Below, piece by piece: positions 49,738-59,766 of a DNA stretch of 64,000 bases. Where the stretch lies: contig NC_088169.1 in the NCBI RefSeq assembly GCF_028769735.1, positions 40,090,729 to 40,154,728 on the forward strand, read 5' to 3'. Source of the stretch: Zonotrichia leucophrys gambelii (Eukaryota; Chordata; Aves; Passeriformes; Passerellidae). The position numbers and the translations under genes are program-made. Positions within the stretch are counted from its first letter, which is position 1. Every line of letters starts with the position of its first letter. Below the pieces are notes generated by a model. It searched no databases. It worked only from the letters and a program-made list of their open reading frames with translations, and was not told the DNA's origin.

Positions 49738-51250
49738 CTGATGACAAGGAGCAGTCAAATCCCACCACAGGGAGGTCATCACATCTTCTGGGAGTCATGC
49801 AAGGGTGTTGTGATGCCTGGCAGCCATGTTCCAGCCCAGGGCAGCACCGGCCAAGGAAGCCCCTTCTGAGCCACAGCTGGAAGGGAGCAGCCTCACCATG
49901 GGCATGCAGGCAGCCTCTTCTCCCAGCCCTGAACAGGTGCTGTGCACACATAAAGGTCATCACCCCTGCCCTCACACTGTGCAGATTCCTCTTCCCCCCA
50001 GAGTATGAATATTCAAAATTCTTCATGACCAGAAATAGCAAGGCATAGCATTTATGATTCTGCACCAATATGGGGAAAAGGGGATGAAAACAAGGGGGGG
50101 GAAAAAGCATGTATGTGCATGCATCTTCCCCAGAAACTGGCTGTAAAAGTGCACTGAAGGAGGTAGACTGGAAAAATGACCCTGGGTGCTAGGCAGGACC
50201 CTCCTGTGGGCAGGAATGACTGACATGGACTTACTGGGCTCTTCAGAGTGCCTCCAGTACAGCACAAAGCACTCCAGCTGTCCCTGAGGCTCCCCAAGAA
50301 CACCAGCATCAATATTGCATGCTCACAGTAACATCTACGTTACAGTTTTACAGAGCGCATAGGCTTTTGTCACTCAGCTATAAAATATTTACAGAACCAC
50401 GGTCTCAGCAGAGAATGCGAGAATTTAAAGCTTTAAATATTGATATTAAAATGAATTAACACTTGATTGCCTTCCTAATATCAATACTAAAGAATAAAGT
50501 GTTCTCCTTCTAGCAGTGCTCTTGAAAACCTGCCTTAAATGAGCACATACCCATCAATCCCTCCCTCTGGCAGAAGTCACTCCCTGCCCCCGGGAACAGG
50601 CAGGCACACACCTGCAGGCAGAAAGCTGGGCATGAAACCCACACACTTCTCCAGCAGGAAAGTGCAGCGGAGCCTTTATCTTCCTTGGCACTTGTCACTC
50701 GGAGCCTGATCCTGCAACGCTGACCTGTATGGCGATCCTCTGTTTAAAGCAGAGCTTTTCCTAGCATCCTGGCACAGCTATTCACCCACCTGTGGGAAAG
50801 CACCGGCTGATTTCGGGCCCTTGACAAGTGGACATGCGTTGCCTACACGACCTTCCCTCATCCAGGCACTGCAGGAGCCGTGTCCCCCCACAGGAGCAAG
50901 GGGACTCCGCACCCCCGGGCTCACGGGGGGCTCCCAGGATATCCCAAGGATAAGGGATGGTAGGGGGGCCCCTGGCACCCCTGCTCCTGCCCGCATCACC
51001 ACCTATGCCGGGTCATCCATGGGTGGAGCAGGCGGCACAGGATGCTGTTTGAACAACGGGAAAGCCCCGGTGCGGACCCGGCCCGCCTGGCCCCGCTCCC
51101 CCTGCGGGAAATGGGGCACGGGGCCCTGAGGAGCCCGCTCAATCCAAGGCCGGGAGCACGAATGGGAAAGACCCAAGGTCACCCTCCGGGCAGGAGCTGC
51201 ACCAAAGCGGACAGCCGGGCAAGGGCAACGTGCCGGTAGCGGGAGCAAGC

Positions 51251-51345
51251 ACGGAATAGCTCGGGTCGGAAGGGGACCTAAAGGACCACCACATTCCAAC
51301 TCCCCTCCCGCGGGCAGGGACACCGTCCCCTAGAGCAGGAAGCCG
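51251..51345 (-). mobile_element. CR1 LINE 3' fragment inside CpG island
   Basis: CACGGAATAGCTCGGGTCGG, AAGGGGACCTAAAGGACCACC and GGGCAGGGACACCGTCCCCTAGA are the reverse complement of a CR1 3' end with added CpGs. It lies in the promoter island, about 220 bp inside the transcribed side of the candidate minus-strand gene. Confidence 0.88.
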
Positions 51346-51436
51346 ACTGCCATTCCCACATTGCCCGGGCCCGAGGGCAGCCCCGGCACACCCGGAGCGA
51401 TCGGAGAAGCCCCGGCGGGCGCGGCTCCGGCCGTGA

Positions 51437-51456
51437 GGGGAGGGGAGGGGGAGGGG
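51437..51456 (+). other. G-quadruplex motif
   Basis: Four G4-G5 runs separated by single A residues (GGGGAGGGGAGGGGGAGGGG), an ideal short-loop G4. It lies about 60 bp downstream of the candidate exon 1 donor, on the template strand for minus-strand transcription. The C-rich complement could also bind Sp1/MAZ-type factors. Confidence 0.8.
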
Positions 51457-51513
51457 AGGCGGCGCCGGGGGTCCCGCGCCCCGCCCCGCCCGCGCGCGCG
51501 GCCCGTCACTCAC

Positions 51514-51566
51514 AGTCTCCGCCTCCCCGCGCGCAGCCCGGCCCGCCAGCACAGCCCCGCCGCCAT
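51514..51566 (-). CDS. candidate first coding exon, presequence-like
   Basis: ATG in good Kozak context (GCGCGATGG) opens 17 codons reading MAAGLCWRAGLRAGRRR, ending two bases into the next codon at a consensus donor GAGACT|GTGAGT. The Arg-rich, acid-free, amphipathic start is typical of mitochondrial targeting presequences. It lies in a CpG island 30 bp downstream of a CCAAT box. That short spacing raises the possibility that transcription really begins further downstream and that this ATG is not used. The protein is not recognised. Confidence 0.35.
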
Positions 51567-51595
51567 CGCGCCGCCGCCACACGCCCCGCGAGCCC

Positions 51596-51632
51596 ATTGG
51601 CTGCGCTGGGACACGCCCTGCACTGCCATTGG
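51596..51632 (-). promoter_or_regulatory. tandem CCAAT boxes (NF-Y type)
   Basis: Two inverted CCAAT boxes, each within GCCATTGGCTGCG-like or CCCATTGGCTGCG context, at 51596-51600 and 51628-51632. Their 32-bp spacing, three helical turns, is the spacing known from many NF-Y-dependent promoters. On the minus strand both read CCAATGG. Confidence 0.65.
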
Positions 51633-51677
51633 CTGCGCCGGCGGCGCCCGCGGCACGCCCCCGCCGCACGCTCGGTG

Positions 51678-51685
51678 TGACGTCA
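51678..51685. promoter_or_regulatory. palindromic CRE
   Basis: Perfect TGACGTCA, the CREB/ATF full site, 46 bp beyond the outer CCAAT box. CRE plus CCAAT boxes is a common housekeeping and stress-response promoter combination. Confidence 0.65.
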
Positions 51686-51829
51686 GGCGGAGGCGCGCTG
51701 CTGCGCCGGGGCCGCGCTCCCGCTGCTCCAGCGCGTCCCGGCTCCGCTGCCCCCGGTGCGCCTGTGACTGCCGCGAGTGCGAACGGCCCGTTCGTGCAGA
51801 GCATGAAGAGACAAGGCCGAGGATAACAC

Positions 51830-53080
51830 AGGATGTAGCAGTGGGCGGGGTAGGAGAGAAGCAAACTTGAGAAGAAAAGGGTCCGGAAAAGGAAATAGGG
51901 ATTCTGAATCTGTTTTCCAACAGTCCAAACTTAGACTGAGCATATAATATAATTTTCTTTGCCATGATGCTGGAATGTGCCAGATCCACAAAGTATAATC
52001 CCAGCAAGGTATCCAATATTGTAGATACATCAGTTCGTTTCCAAAGGACACAAACTTGGATCATGCAACCTCTCTGTCCTGTCATCTCTCATTCCTGCCC
52101 TTCCACAACTGCTGAACATGTTGCCCTGGCCATGGGAGAGAGATCCCCAAGACACTCAATTGCAGCAGCTTTCCTAAAAACAGGAGGTGGATAACGGAAC
52201 ACCCCAAGCCAGTGCCCCCATTCCTTGGAAAACCCAGGTTCACATCCACGTAAGTTCATCCCAAGTCTTCATGGAAGGGCTTTTTCTTTCCTAGGGTCAC
52301 TGAGTTTTGCTGTATAACTTTGTTGTTTTCCAAACAAACAGTTGGCTTTCCTTCGTCAGCGAGCTGTGTGGAAATTTTCCAGTGTGGCTTAGCATCACTT
52401 CACTGGGGAAGTGGTGTCAGCAAAGCATGAGCTTCCCCTCCTAGCAGAAATAAAATCTGCTGTTTTGCAGAGCTGTGCTGAACCGTGAACGTGACCTGTG
52501 CTCAGCTTCCCTCCCCCGAGTAATCTTGCGTGCAAGTCATGGGTGATACCCCTTGAATCTGACACACTGAGATAGCAAACATTTCCTTATCACCAGCAGC
52601 ATGACAGAGTTAACCCTTCTCAGCACAGGTCCAGTGAACTGTGTGTGGCAGAGACTGCTCCTTCTCCCTCCTGTCACTGTTTCCTCCTTTGCTCTCTCCT
52701 CCTTCCAGCCTCACCTCCTTGGGGAACTTCCTTATGAAGGATGATATTGCACAATGACATGCTGGAGGAGAACCTTGGACTTGTCTCCTTGCCCCTCCCT
52801 TATTTCTGTAGGGACAGATTTCCTTCCTGGCACCTCTCTTGTCTTTTCCCCTTCCAGCTCCAAGACTCCCAGGTGTACAAAATGCTCTCCTTCCCCACTT
52901 CACTGATGAGCATGGCCTGCAGTGGGGAAAACAAAAAGAGATGTGTGACACCTGATAGACCCTCTTGGCTCTTGTTTCTCCATGGCTCCCCACAGAGAGA
53001 GCAGAGCAGAGCAGCAGCCTGGAGAGGATGTGAGCAGGGGTACAGCCAGACCAGGCAGAACCCCTGAAATGTGCATCATG
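51830..53080. other. non-coding stretch
   Basis: Unique sequence right of the CpG island with several 60-180 aa frames, none recognisable. Pyrimidine-rich around 52650-52870. Confidence 0.45.
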
Positions 53081-53370
53081 GAGCCATAGAATATCCTGAG
53101 CTGGATGGGAGCCACAGGGATCATCAAAGTCCAGCTCCTGGCCCTGCACAGGGCATCCCAAGAGTCACACCATGTGCCTGAGAGCATTGTCCAAACACCT
53201 CTTGAGCTCTGTCAGGCTACTGCTGTGAGTACTGCCCTGGGGAGCTGTTCCAGAGCCCCAACACCCTCTGGGGGCAGAACCTTTTTCTAATATCCAGCCC
53301 AAACCTCCCCTGACACAGCCTCATGCCTTTCCATCAAGTCCTATCACTGGTCACCAGAGACAAGAGAAGA
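53081..53370 (-). mobile_element. CR1 LINE 3' fragment (least diverged)
   Basis: Reverse complement of a CR1 3' end: CCATAGAATATCCTGAGCTG, CACAGGGATCATCAAAGTCC, AGTCACACCATGTGCCTGAG, AACCTTTTTCTAATATCCAG and CCTATCACTGGTCACCAGAG. It matches the CR1 subfamily with ATATCCTGAG and CCTGGCCCTGCACAGG. It is the best preserved CR1 here, 5'-truncated at about 290 bp. Frames across it are repeat-derived. Confidence 0.93.
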
Positions 53371-56300
53371 ATCCTCCTTGCAGGAACAGCATTTAGTGTG
53401 ACATCAGGGGGAGGCAGGGTGCTGTGCTGACAGGAGCAGCTCTCAGGTTTTGTCAGAAGTCCAAATAACCTTTCCTCAGCATTAGCAGCTGAGTGTGGGT
53501 TTTGCATCAACCAGTGCTGGCAAACCTGGACTGTCCTGGCCTGTTGCATCCCTTTGACTTGTAAATGATCATGGGAGCACAGGGACATTAATTAAATCTC
53601 ATTACCATCTTTTCCCTTCTGTATTCTGGGAAAATACTGCATCTGTCTCGTCCTTTTAAAATGGAAAGCCTTTTAAAGATGCTAAGTTTTCACTTAATTG
53701 GATTAAGGCAGTGTAACATTTTCCAGGATGCTCAGAAGGTATTTATGAGCCTAACTCTCACTGCCATCCTCAAGAGTTAGATGTGAAGTACTTTTGCTAT
53801 ACAACTATAGCAGCAGTATAGTTGGGGTTAAGACCCCTGGAGCCATGTGTGCATGAAGAATACTTGCAGAAAAGTGTTGCTGAGCTAATTTGGGACTGCC
53901 CATCAGAATTAGGATACTTCTGTGGGTGCTTTTGGGTTTTGTGTCTCCTTGCAAAATCTCATGTGCACATATGTTGCAGCTCGATGTGAGATAACTGCAC
54001 ACAAATTAATCAGAGAGAGGGATCCTGCAATTCTCAGATAAACAATAAATTATGAAGGTCAAATGACTCATGGACTGTGCTGGTGAAAATCATTTAGCAA
54101 CTATAAAGGATTAGGAAAAATATTCTAAAAAAGGATAACTACCTACCAGTTTTTCTTCTCATACTTCAATAAAGCATCACACCAAACACAGTGTACATTT
54201 AATGTCCAGTGTTTTTTTAAATTGCTGGATTTCAAACACCTTATTTGTCATCTTGGTCTAGTATCTTTTGAGATGTTGAACAAATAAGGTTGCTACAAAA
54301 GAGCAAACCAAATATTTTGGCAGGATATGTGGTGGTCCTTGTTCTACAAGCATTTTCTAATTCTATGATGGTCTCTTGACGGTTGATAATGACAAACCCA
54401 AGTATTTTTGAATGAGAAAAGGAAAAAGAAGCAGTGTACTACTGCAGTACCGTAGAACTATTAATAAACCATGCCGATAAAAGGAAATTTTTTATTGGCA
54501 TCTTAGTGGAAAAAAAGAGCCGTGCTGCTGCCTGAAGCTATTGCATGTCAGTGTCCTCTTGACACTCATTTACTTTGATTTTCAAGAGAGAAATGAGCAT
54601 CATAACAGCCAAGGCATGTTGTGCCTTCCTCTCTGTGTTTATGTGAACACAAAAGGATGTCGTCCTCAGCTCCTGTGCAAGAATGGGAAACAAATAACTG
54701 CTGGCACCAGTCTGGCTGAGGCTCCGGTGCCTCTCTGTGACAGGCACTGGTTTGTGCTGGCCAGCAGTGCCACAGTGCTCCTGTGGTGAGCCCGCTGCTT
54801 TGGGCCTCAGCTCCTCCTGCCCATGTGTTTGCTGCCCCCAGCTTGGAGAGCACAGATCACCCAGGGAGCTTTGTCCTGCTGTGCCTCCGGTGCCACCAGA
54901 CTGGAGGGACCCAGGACATTCCTCTGGCTGCCCTGGGTGACTCGAGACCCTGGCAAGGGGGCAGAGACCTTGGCATGGAATCAAAAACACCTGTGCCTTC
55001 GATTTTAGCCCATGGAAACAATTACCAACTTGGTGTGAAGAGTTACAAGCCACAAGAGTTTGAGTAGAATGTCAGTGAATTTATCACAGGGTGAAAAAGT
55101 AGAATTTTGTGGTTTTAGAATGGGGGTTCAAGAGGCAAGATGGAGGAATCTGGGTGTGTCCTGTCCTTCTTCTCCTTCTTCTCCTTCTTGTTCTTCATCT
55201 TCTGCTGAGATGGTGACACTTCTGGATTGGTTTAGAGTAGAGACAAACTGTCTAACATAAGTGATAGGTATTGGAAAATTATTGTAAATCAAGTACACGT
55301 AGTTTTTAGTATAAAAAGCTAACACCACCCCAAGGGCAGGGGCTGTGCCACAACCCAACCTGCTGTACAGATCTCAGCAGGTCAGAGAAAGAATGTAATA
55401 AATAAGAAAAAATAAACAACCTTGAAAAGCAGAACCAAGGAATCTCCACTTCTTCTTCAGTTGCAGAGCTGGGAAAAAAGAGACTTTCTAACACCTCAGG
55501 GGTCATCTCAGCCACAGAAACCTGAGACCAGACAGCTCACAGCACTCCCTCATGTCACACATCTCCTCCTGTGGGATGAGAGCCAAAGGAGGAATGTGCT
55601 TTCCAGCACCTAAAAGTTTTGAGAACCTCCCCCAAAACTGTGTTATCAAACAAGTGGAAACAAGCCAGCATTTTCATGATGAAAAATTATTTGTCCTGTG
55701 TCTATTCATTGCACTGTTATGTCCAATGGAATTGCAGTGTGTGTCATATCCTAGCAGTGCAGAGTGTTTTAATCCACCATAAATCCATGTAGAATACATC
55801 ATCTGGGGCATTTAGAGTGAAGGAAGGTGGATTTTGGTGAAAATGGATTGAATAGCCCTGGTATATTGAGACAGGATTGTTTGTCAGGAAAAGCTTTCTC
55901 TGTGCTCTTGAAGGGCCCAAAGCTTCCCTTTCTCGACCACCTCAGAAGCACCACTCAGGCAGCTGCTTCCTCTTCTTGGGAAGGGCAGAGAGCCCCTGCT
56001 ACCATCATCCTGTTGAACCAGGGGAAATCCACAGCTTTATGCTCTTGGATCCTCTCCAGATCTCAGGAAAGGTAAATACCCCTGCTTACCTGGGGTGTTC
56101 TCTGGAGGTTGCTTGTCCAATCTGGTTCTCCACCTTTGAAATCAAGCTCTTCCCTTCTGCAGTAAGCTGGGGATACTGGTAAGCATCATCAACAGATAGG
56201 AAAAGTCCAAAAAGGTAGAAACATTTGGAGAAAACAAAGGAGGGCTAGCAGCTGAGGTGAAGCTGCAGGGAGTATAAATTAGGAGAGAGGTCCAGCCATA

Positions 56301-58709
56301 AATTGAAGAAAATGCTTGATAAGAGATATGAAGAATTCCTGTTTCCAGGCATCGGGAGGACATTACAGTGAATTCATTGCCGTACAATTCAGATGCTGTT
56401 ATGTACTATGCAGTTTTGGGAGGAGATGATTGAAAATTAGCTCCATGGTATCACTAGAATTCAGAAAAGTCAAAGTATTTTCATGCTGGGAAGCAGAACA
56501 CACCCTGTGTGCTCTGTAACTGTCTGGGAAAGATTAGAAGGTGGGGCAGGGTGGGGAAACAAGGGAAACAACTGGAAAGCAAGAGTTTGTAAGAGGCTTT
56601 GGAGAGATGTGTTTGCCAGTTCTCCGGGTGGGAGCAGGTGATCTGTTACAAAAAGAGGTGCGGTTTCTGCACTGGGTTTCGTGTGAGCTGGCAACAACTC
56701 CTACTCCAGCAGGAGTGTGTCCCTTCCCTGACTGTCCCTTTCCCTACAGGCAGAGCTTGGGGAAAATGACCTTCATGGTCACATAGTGACATTTCCAGGT
56801 GAAGTGGGTGGTGGGGACACTCCTCTGCTTTGCACTGAACCTCTGCTCAGGCACTGTGGTTTGACTTAAAGCAAGGCAGTGACTCTGTAGTTCAGAGGCA
56901 GGAATATAACAGACCACGGGGCTATTTGGAGCAAGTTAATTTAAAAAAGAGTGAAGTGCATCATGATGGGCTTCCTACATGAAATACTGGCAAATTGTGA
57001 GAGGAAATGAGGGTGCAGGAGAAAATGATGATGCATGTGTAGAGAAGGAGTGGCCAAGAAAGCAGACTGTCCTTCTTAATATTGTTATTTTGACAGATTT
57101 CGAAACTCCGAACATTCTGTGTATCTAGAGCTGATTATATAAAAATGCTTGTTGGTTATTATATGATCACTTTTATTTCAAAGTCCTGTCTCCCTATAGA
57201 TTTGATAATGTTTTCACCTTTCTGGAGATTGATTAAACTGGCTTTCCTGCAGGATGCTTTGAAAGCCAGGAGATAATCTGCAGCCTTGTTGACACCATAA
57301 TGCTATGATGGCTTGTGTGCCATTAAAATAGATCACAGAAATGTTCATCTATAGAACCTGAACTCAATACATTGTGTCAGTATAGAGTATAGATCCCTTA
57401 ATCCATAGGCTATTATTAAAATAGTGGATTAAGGAGTTGTTTGGGATCACAGCATGCTGTATGTGTAACAAAACAGTTTAGCTGAGATTAGTACTTATTA
57501 TTCAATGCAAAATTTGATTGAAGGATTCATAGGTGCTTATAATATCACAGTTTTTATTTTATCACTAAATTACTGACTTTTTTCCACACAGATCTTAAGA
57601 CCTGAGAATTTGTCACTATATATGGAGACAATAAAAACTGAATAACTGACATGAATCTAATTAAAATATTTTAGTTTCATGCAATTATAAAATATGGTAT
57701 GTGGACATTTAAAATGCATTGTATGAGAATGTGCATAGAAAGGACGTTCACACTTTAAAAAAAGCTCCTGTAAATTGAAAAAAAATTCAAATGAGTTCAC
57801 AAACTGTTATACAGATCAGTGTCAATCTAATCTAAGACAAAGTGAAGTGGAAACCAAAAGTATTTTTTCCACACAATCTCCTTCTGTCGGCAGTCTTGGT
57901 GAAATTGTCAGAAGACTAAGTTTTATGCAACCATGTGGTGAAGTTGAACTGAGTAAGACGGTGGCAGTTTTACAGACTTGTCCTTAGTGCAGCAGAAGGT
58001 TGTCAACAAGCCTTTTTGGTGACATCTCCTCGTGAGCGTGGCAAGCAGATGATTTGAGGATTACCAGGGTGCTGGACAGGTCAGCCAGCATCTGACCTGA
58101 AAATCTGAAAAATCTCTTCCATAAAGGATCAATTCTGCAGCCAGAAGCTGTTTACTAGCTGAAGGGGGAGGGAAATGGGTTTGTCTGAAAGGCAGAGACC
58201 CTTGGGTTTGTTTGTGTGTGTAAGTGGAGTAGTGTCTTTAAAACTCACTCTGTGTAAGGGACAGCTGAACTCTGTTTGACACTCACTTTCAAGTAAACTA
58301 GGAGGCAAGATAAAATTTAATGTAAAGAAAAAATTTGTGTGCAGAAATCATGATATTTGCCAGATAAGTAGAACAGAGCCATTTTTTTGGCACAAGGTGG
58401 AACATGTTGATACTACATTTCTGTTATACTGAAAGTCTTATTAATTTTTTTTTTCCTAATCACAGTTTTAGCTGTGATTTTGTTTGGTTTTATTTTTTTA
58501 GTCCTGTGGCTGCTAGTCCAGGTCCCTATTGTATTTTTTGCAGAAGAGTCTTGATATTTCTGAATGGAGGTTCAGACACTTCCATATCAAGCAGATTAAA
58601 CTCCTGTGAGTGTGCCTGTGCTGGAGATTTCTGTTCCACGGACTATCTGCCAGCTGATCGTCTCTGTTAGTTTTCAGGTCCACTTCTACATCTGCACAGC
58701 CTCTGGGCA
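53371..58709. other. gene-poor AT-rich stretch
   Basis: No gene recognised. A CTT-rich microsatellite lies at 55157-55201. A strong isolated donor-like GGAAAG|GTAAATAC near 56071 ends an open frame (55827-56075) without convincing coding support. Confidence 0.5.
55157..55201. repeat. (CTTCTC)n / CTT microsatellite
   Basis: Imperfect TTCTCC and TTC triplet repeat. The complement encodes a short Glu-rich run and is low complexity only. Confidence 0.85.
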
Positions 58710-58980
58710 TGTGAGGCTGTGGTTTGCAAGGAGGTTGTGAAACCCCAAGCAGAAGGGCACAGCAAATGAAGGCAGCACTATGCTAATGGACCAGAACTTA
58801 TAAAAGTGTGAGACCCTGTGACCAGTTATCCATTTGGTGACCATTTTGTGCTCATCTTGGGTGTAGCCCTGGCTGGCTCTTGTGCTGCCCAAGGTGGATC
58901 CATTGAGGCCTCCTAATAAATACTTTATTCTTTAACTCCATCTGGTCTCTGTTCCAGGTCAGCCTTCACAAGGCATCACA
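58710..58980 (+). mobile_element. solo LTR-like element (endogenous retrovirus)
   Basis: About 270 bp starting TGTGAGGCTG and ending GGCATCACA. It contains in order a TATA-like TTATAAAAG (about 58798), a GTGACC-rich middle, a polyadenylation signal TCCTAATAAATACTTTATTC and a U5-like end TCTGGTCTCTGTTCCAGGTC then AGCCTTCACAAGGCATCA. This order and the terminal sequence match LTRs common in songbird genomes. No internal retroviral genes or clear target duplications were seen, so it appears to be a solo LTR. Exact boundaries are uncertain. Confidence 0.62.
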
Positions 58981-59664
58981 GGGACTGGGAAGCTGCATAT
59001 CCTAAAAAGCATCACGTGAATGAAAATAAAAGAAGGAGTTATGGCAGCCTTTCAGTGCATCTCCAAAGGAGCACTTGTGGCCAAAGAACTGGGGAATCAG
59101 CTCTGGGAAACTGGAGGAGAAAATAGGTAGAAAAAAGCTGACTTCATTTAGCTGCACACCTCTCCATGAGACAACATTTAAGGAATGTTCAGTGACTATC
59201 TAATTCTAAACTAAAGGTTTGTACAACTTAGCCTTTCCTTCTTCTGAGTTAAAAAGTGTTATAACTCGGCCCTGTGGTACTAGCCATTTAGATTTGGTTG
59301 CTACTGGTTTCAGAGATTATGCTCCACTAGAGAAAAAGACAGAAAGATGAAAAAAACATTTAAAGAAGTCATAGAGAACTTGAAACTAGCCATTCTACCT
59401 ACCACTTGGACTGACTTTACATAATTTTTAAACATTTCTGAAGTTCTTATGTAAAATATTATACATAGTACATTATCCTTTAATGCCAAAAGGTAAAAAA
59501 GCAGGAAAAAGAAAACTAGGAAATAGAGCTTTCACTGATTTCCAGTAAGATTTTCTCAACTGGTAAATTTGCTGAGATCAAGAAGGTATGAATACATGTT
59601 CTGAATACAGTGCATATTTGGAATATGTTATTCTGTTTATAGAGCCTGAAGCATCATTGCAATG

Positions 59665-59696
59665 CTACTGCTTTCTGACATGACAGAAAGCAGTAG
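59665..59696. other. perfect 13-bp hairpin
   Basis: CTACTGCTTTCTG, a six-base loop ACATGA and the exact reverse complement CAGAAAGCAGTAG. The stem is too short for a typical pre-miRNA. It could be a structured RNA element, a cruciform or the relic of a small inverted duplication. Confidence 0.9.
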
Positions 59697-59734
59697 ATCT
59701 CAAAATAAAATAGTTTTCCAAAGGCTGGTGCTTC

Positions 59735-59766
59735 ACTTCAATAAGGTAATACTTCAATAAGGTAAT
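59735..59766. repeat. 16-bp tandem duplication
   Basis: ACTTCAATAAGGTAAT occurs twice in perfect tandem, 40 bp after the hairpin. Confidence 0.95.

Larger units (their letters stand above)
48510..51566 (-). other. candidate small gene, minus strand (transcription unit)
   Basis: Ordered minus-strand signals suggest a compact gene: a CpG-island promoter, an ATG-led first exon (51566-51514), a transmembrane exon (49290-49189) and a last exon with stop and poly-A signal (48617-48510). The last three pieces are phase-compatible where they can be checked: the 102-nt exon is phase 0/0 and joins the last exon in frame, ending VLSGKT-stop. The link from exon 1, which leaves two bases, to the transmembrane exon needs an intermediate exon of 3n+1 bases. 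Candidates at 49534-49492 (43 nt) and 49737-49705 (33 nt) have good splice sites. The 43-nt exon fits by length but places a stop in frame, and the 33-nt exon fits only with a shifted acceptor. The predicted product would be a protein of about 70 residues with an Arg-rich N-terminus and one membrane helix, plausibly mitochondrial. No family was recognised. Confidence 0.35.
51040..51800. promoter_or_regulatory. CpG island promoter
   Basis: GC- and CpG-dense for about 750 bp (for example GCCCGCGCGCGCGGCCCG, GCGCCGGCGGCGCCCGCGGC). It contains two CCAAT boxes, a CRE, a G-quadruplex-type tract and, near its left edge, a CR1 remnant. It has no TATA box. The arrangement fits a housekeeping-type promoter, probably driving the minus strand and possibly both directions. 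Confidence 0.75.

Noticed and set aside
53105..53290. 61-aa plus frame and overlapping 183-aa minus frame
   Set aside because: They overlap the CR1 copy at 53081-53370 and have no recognisable domain.
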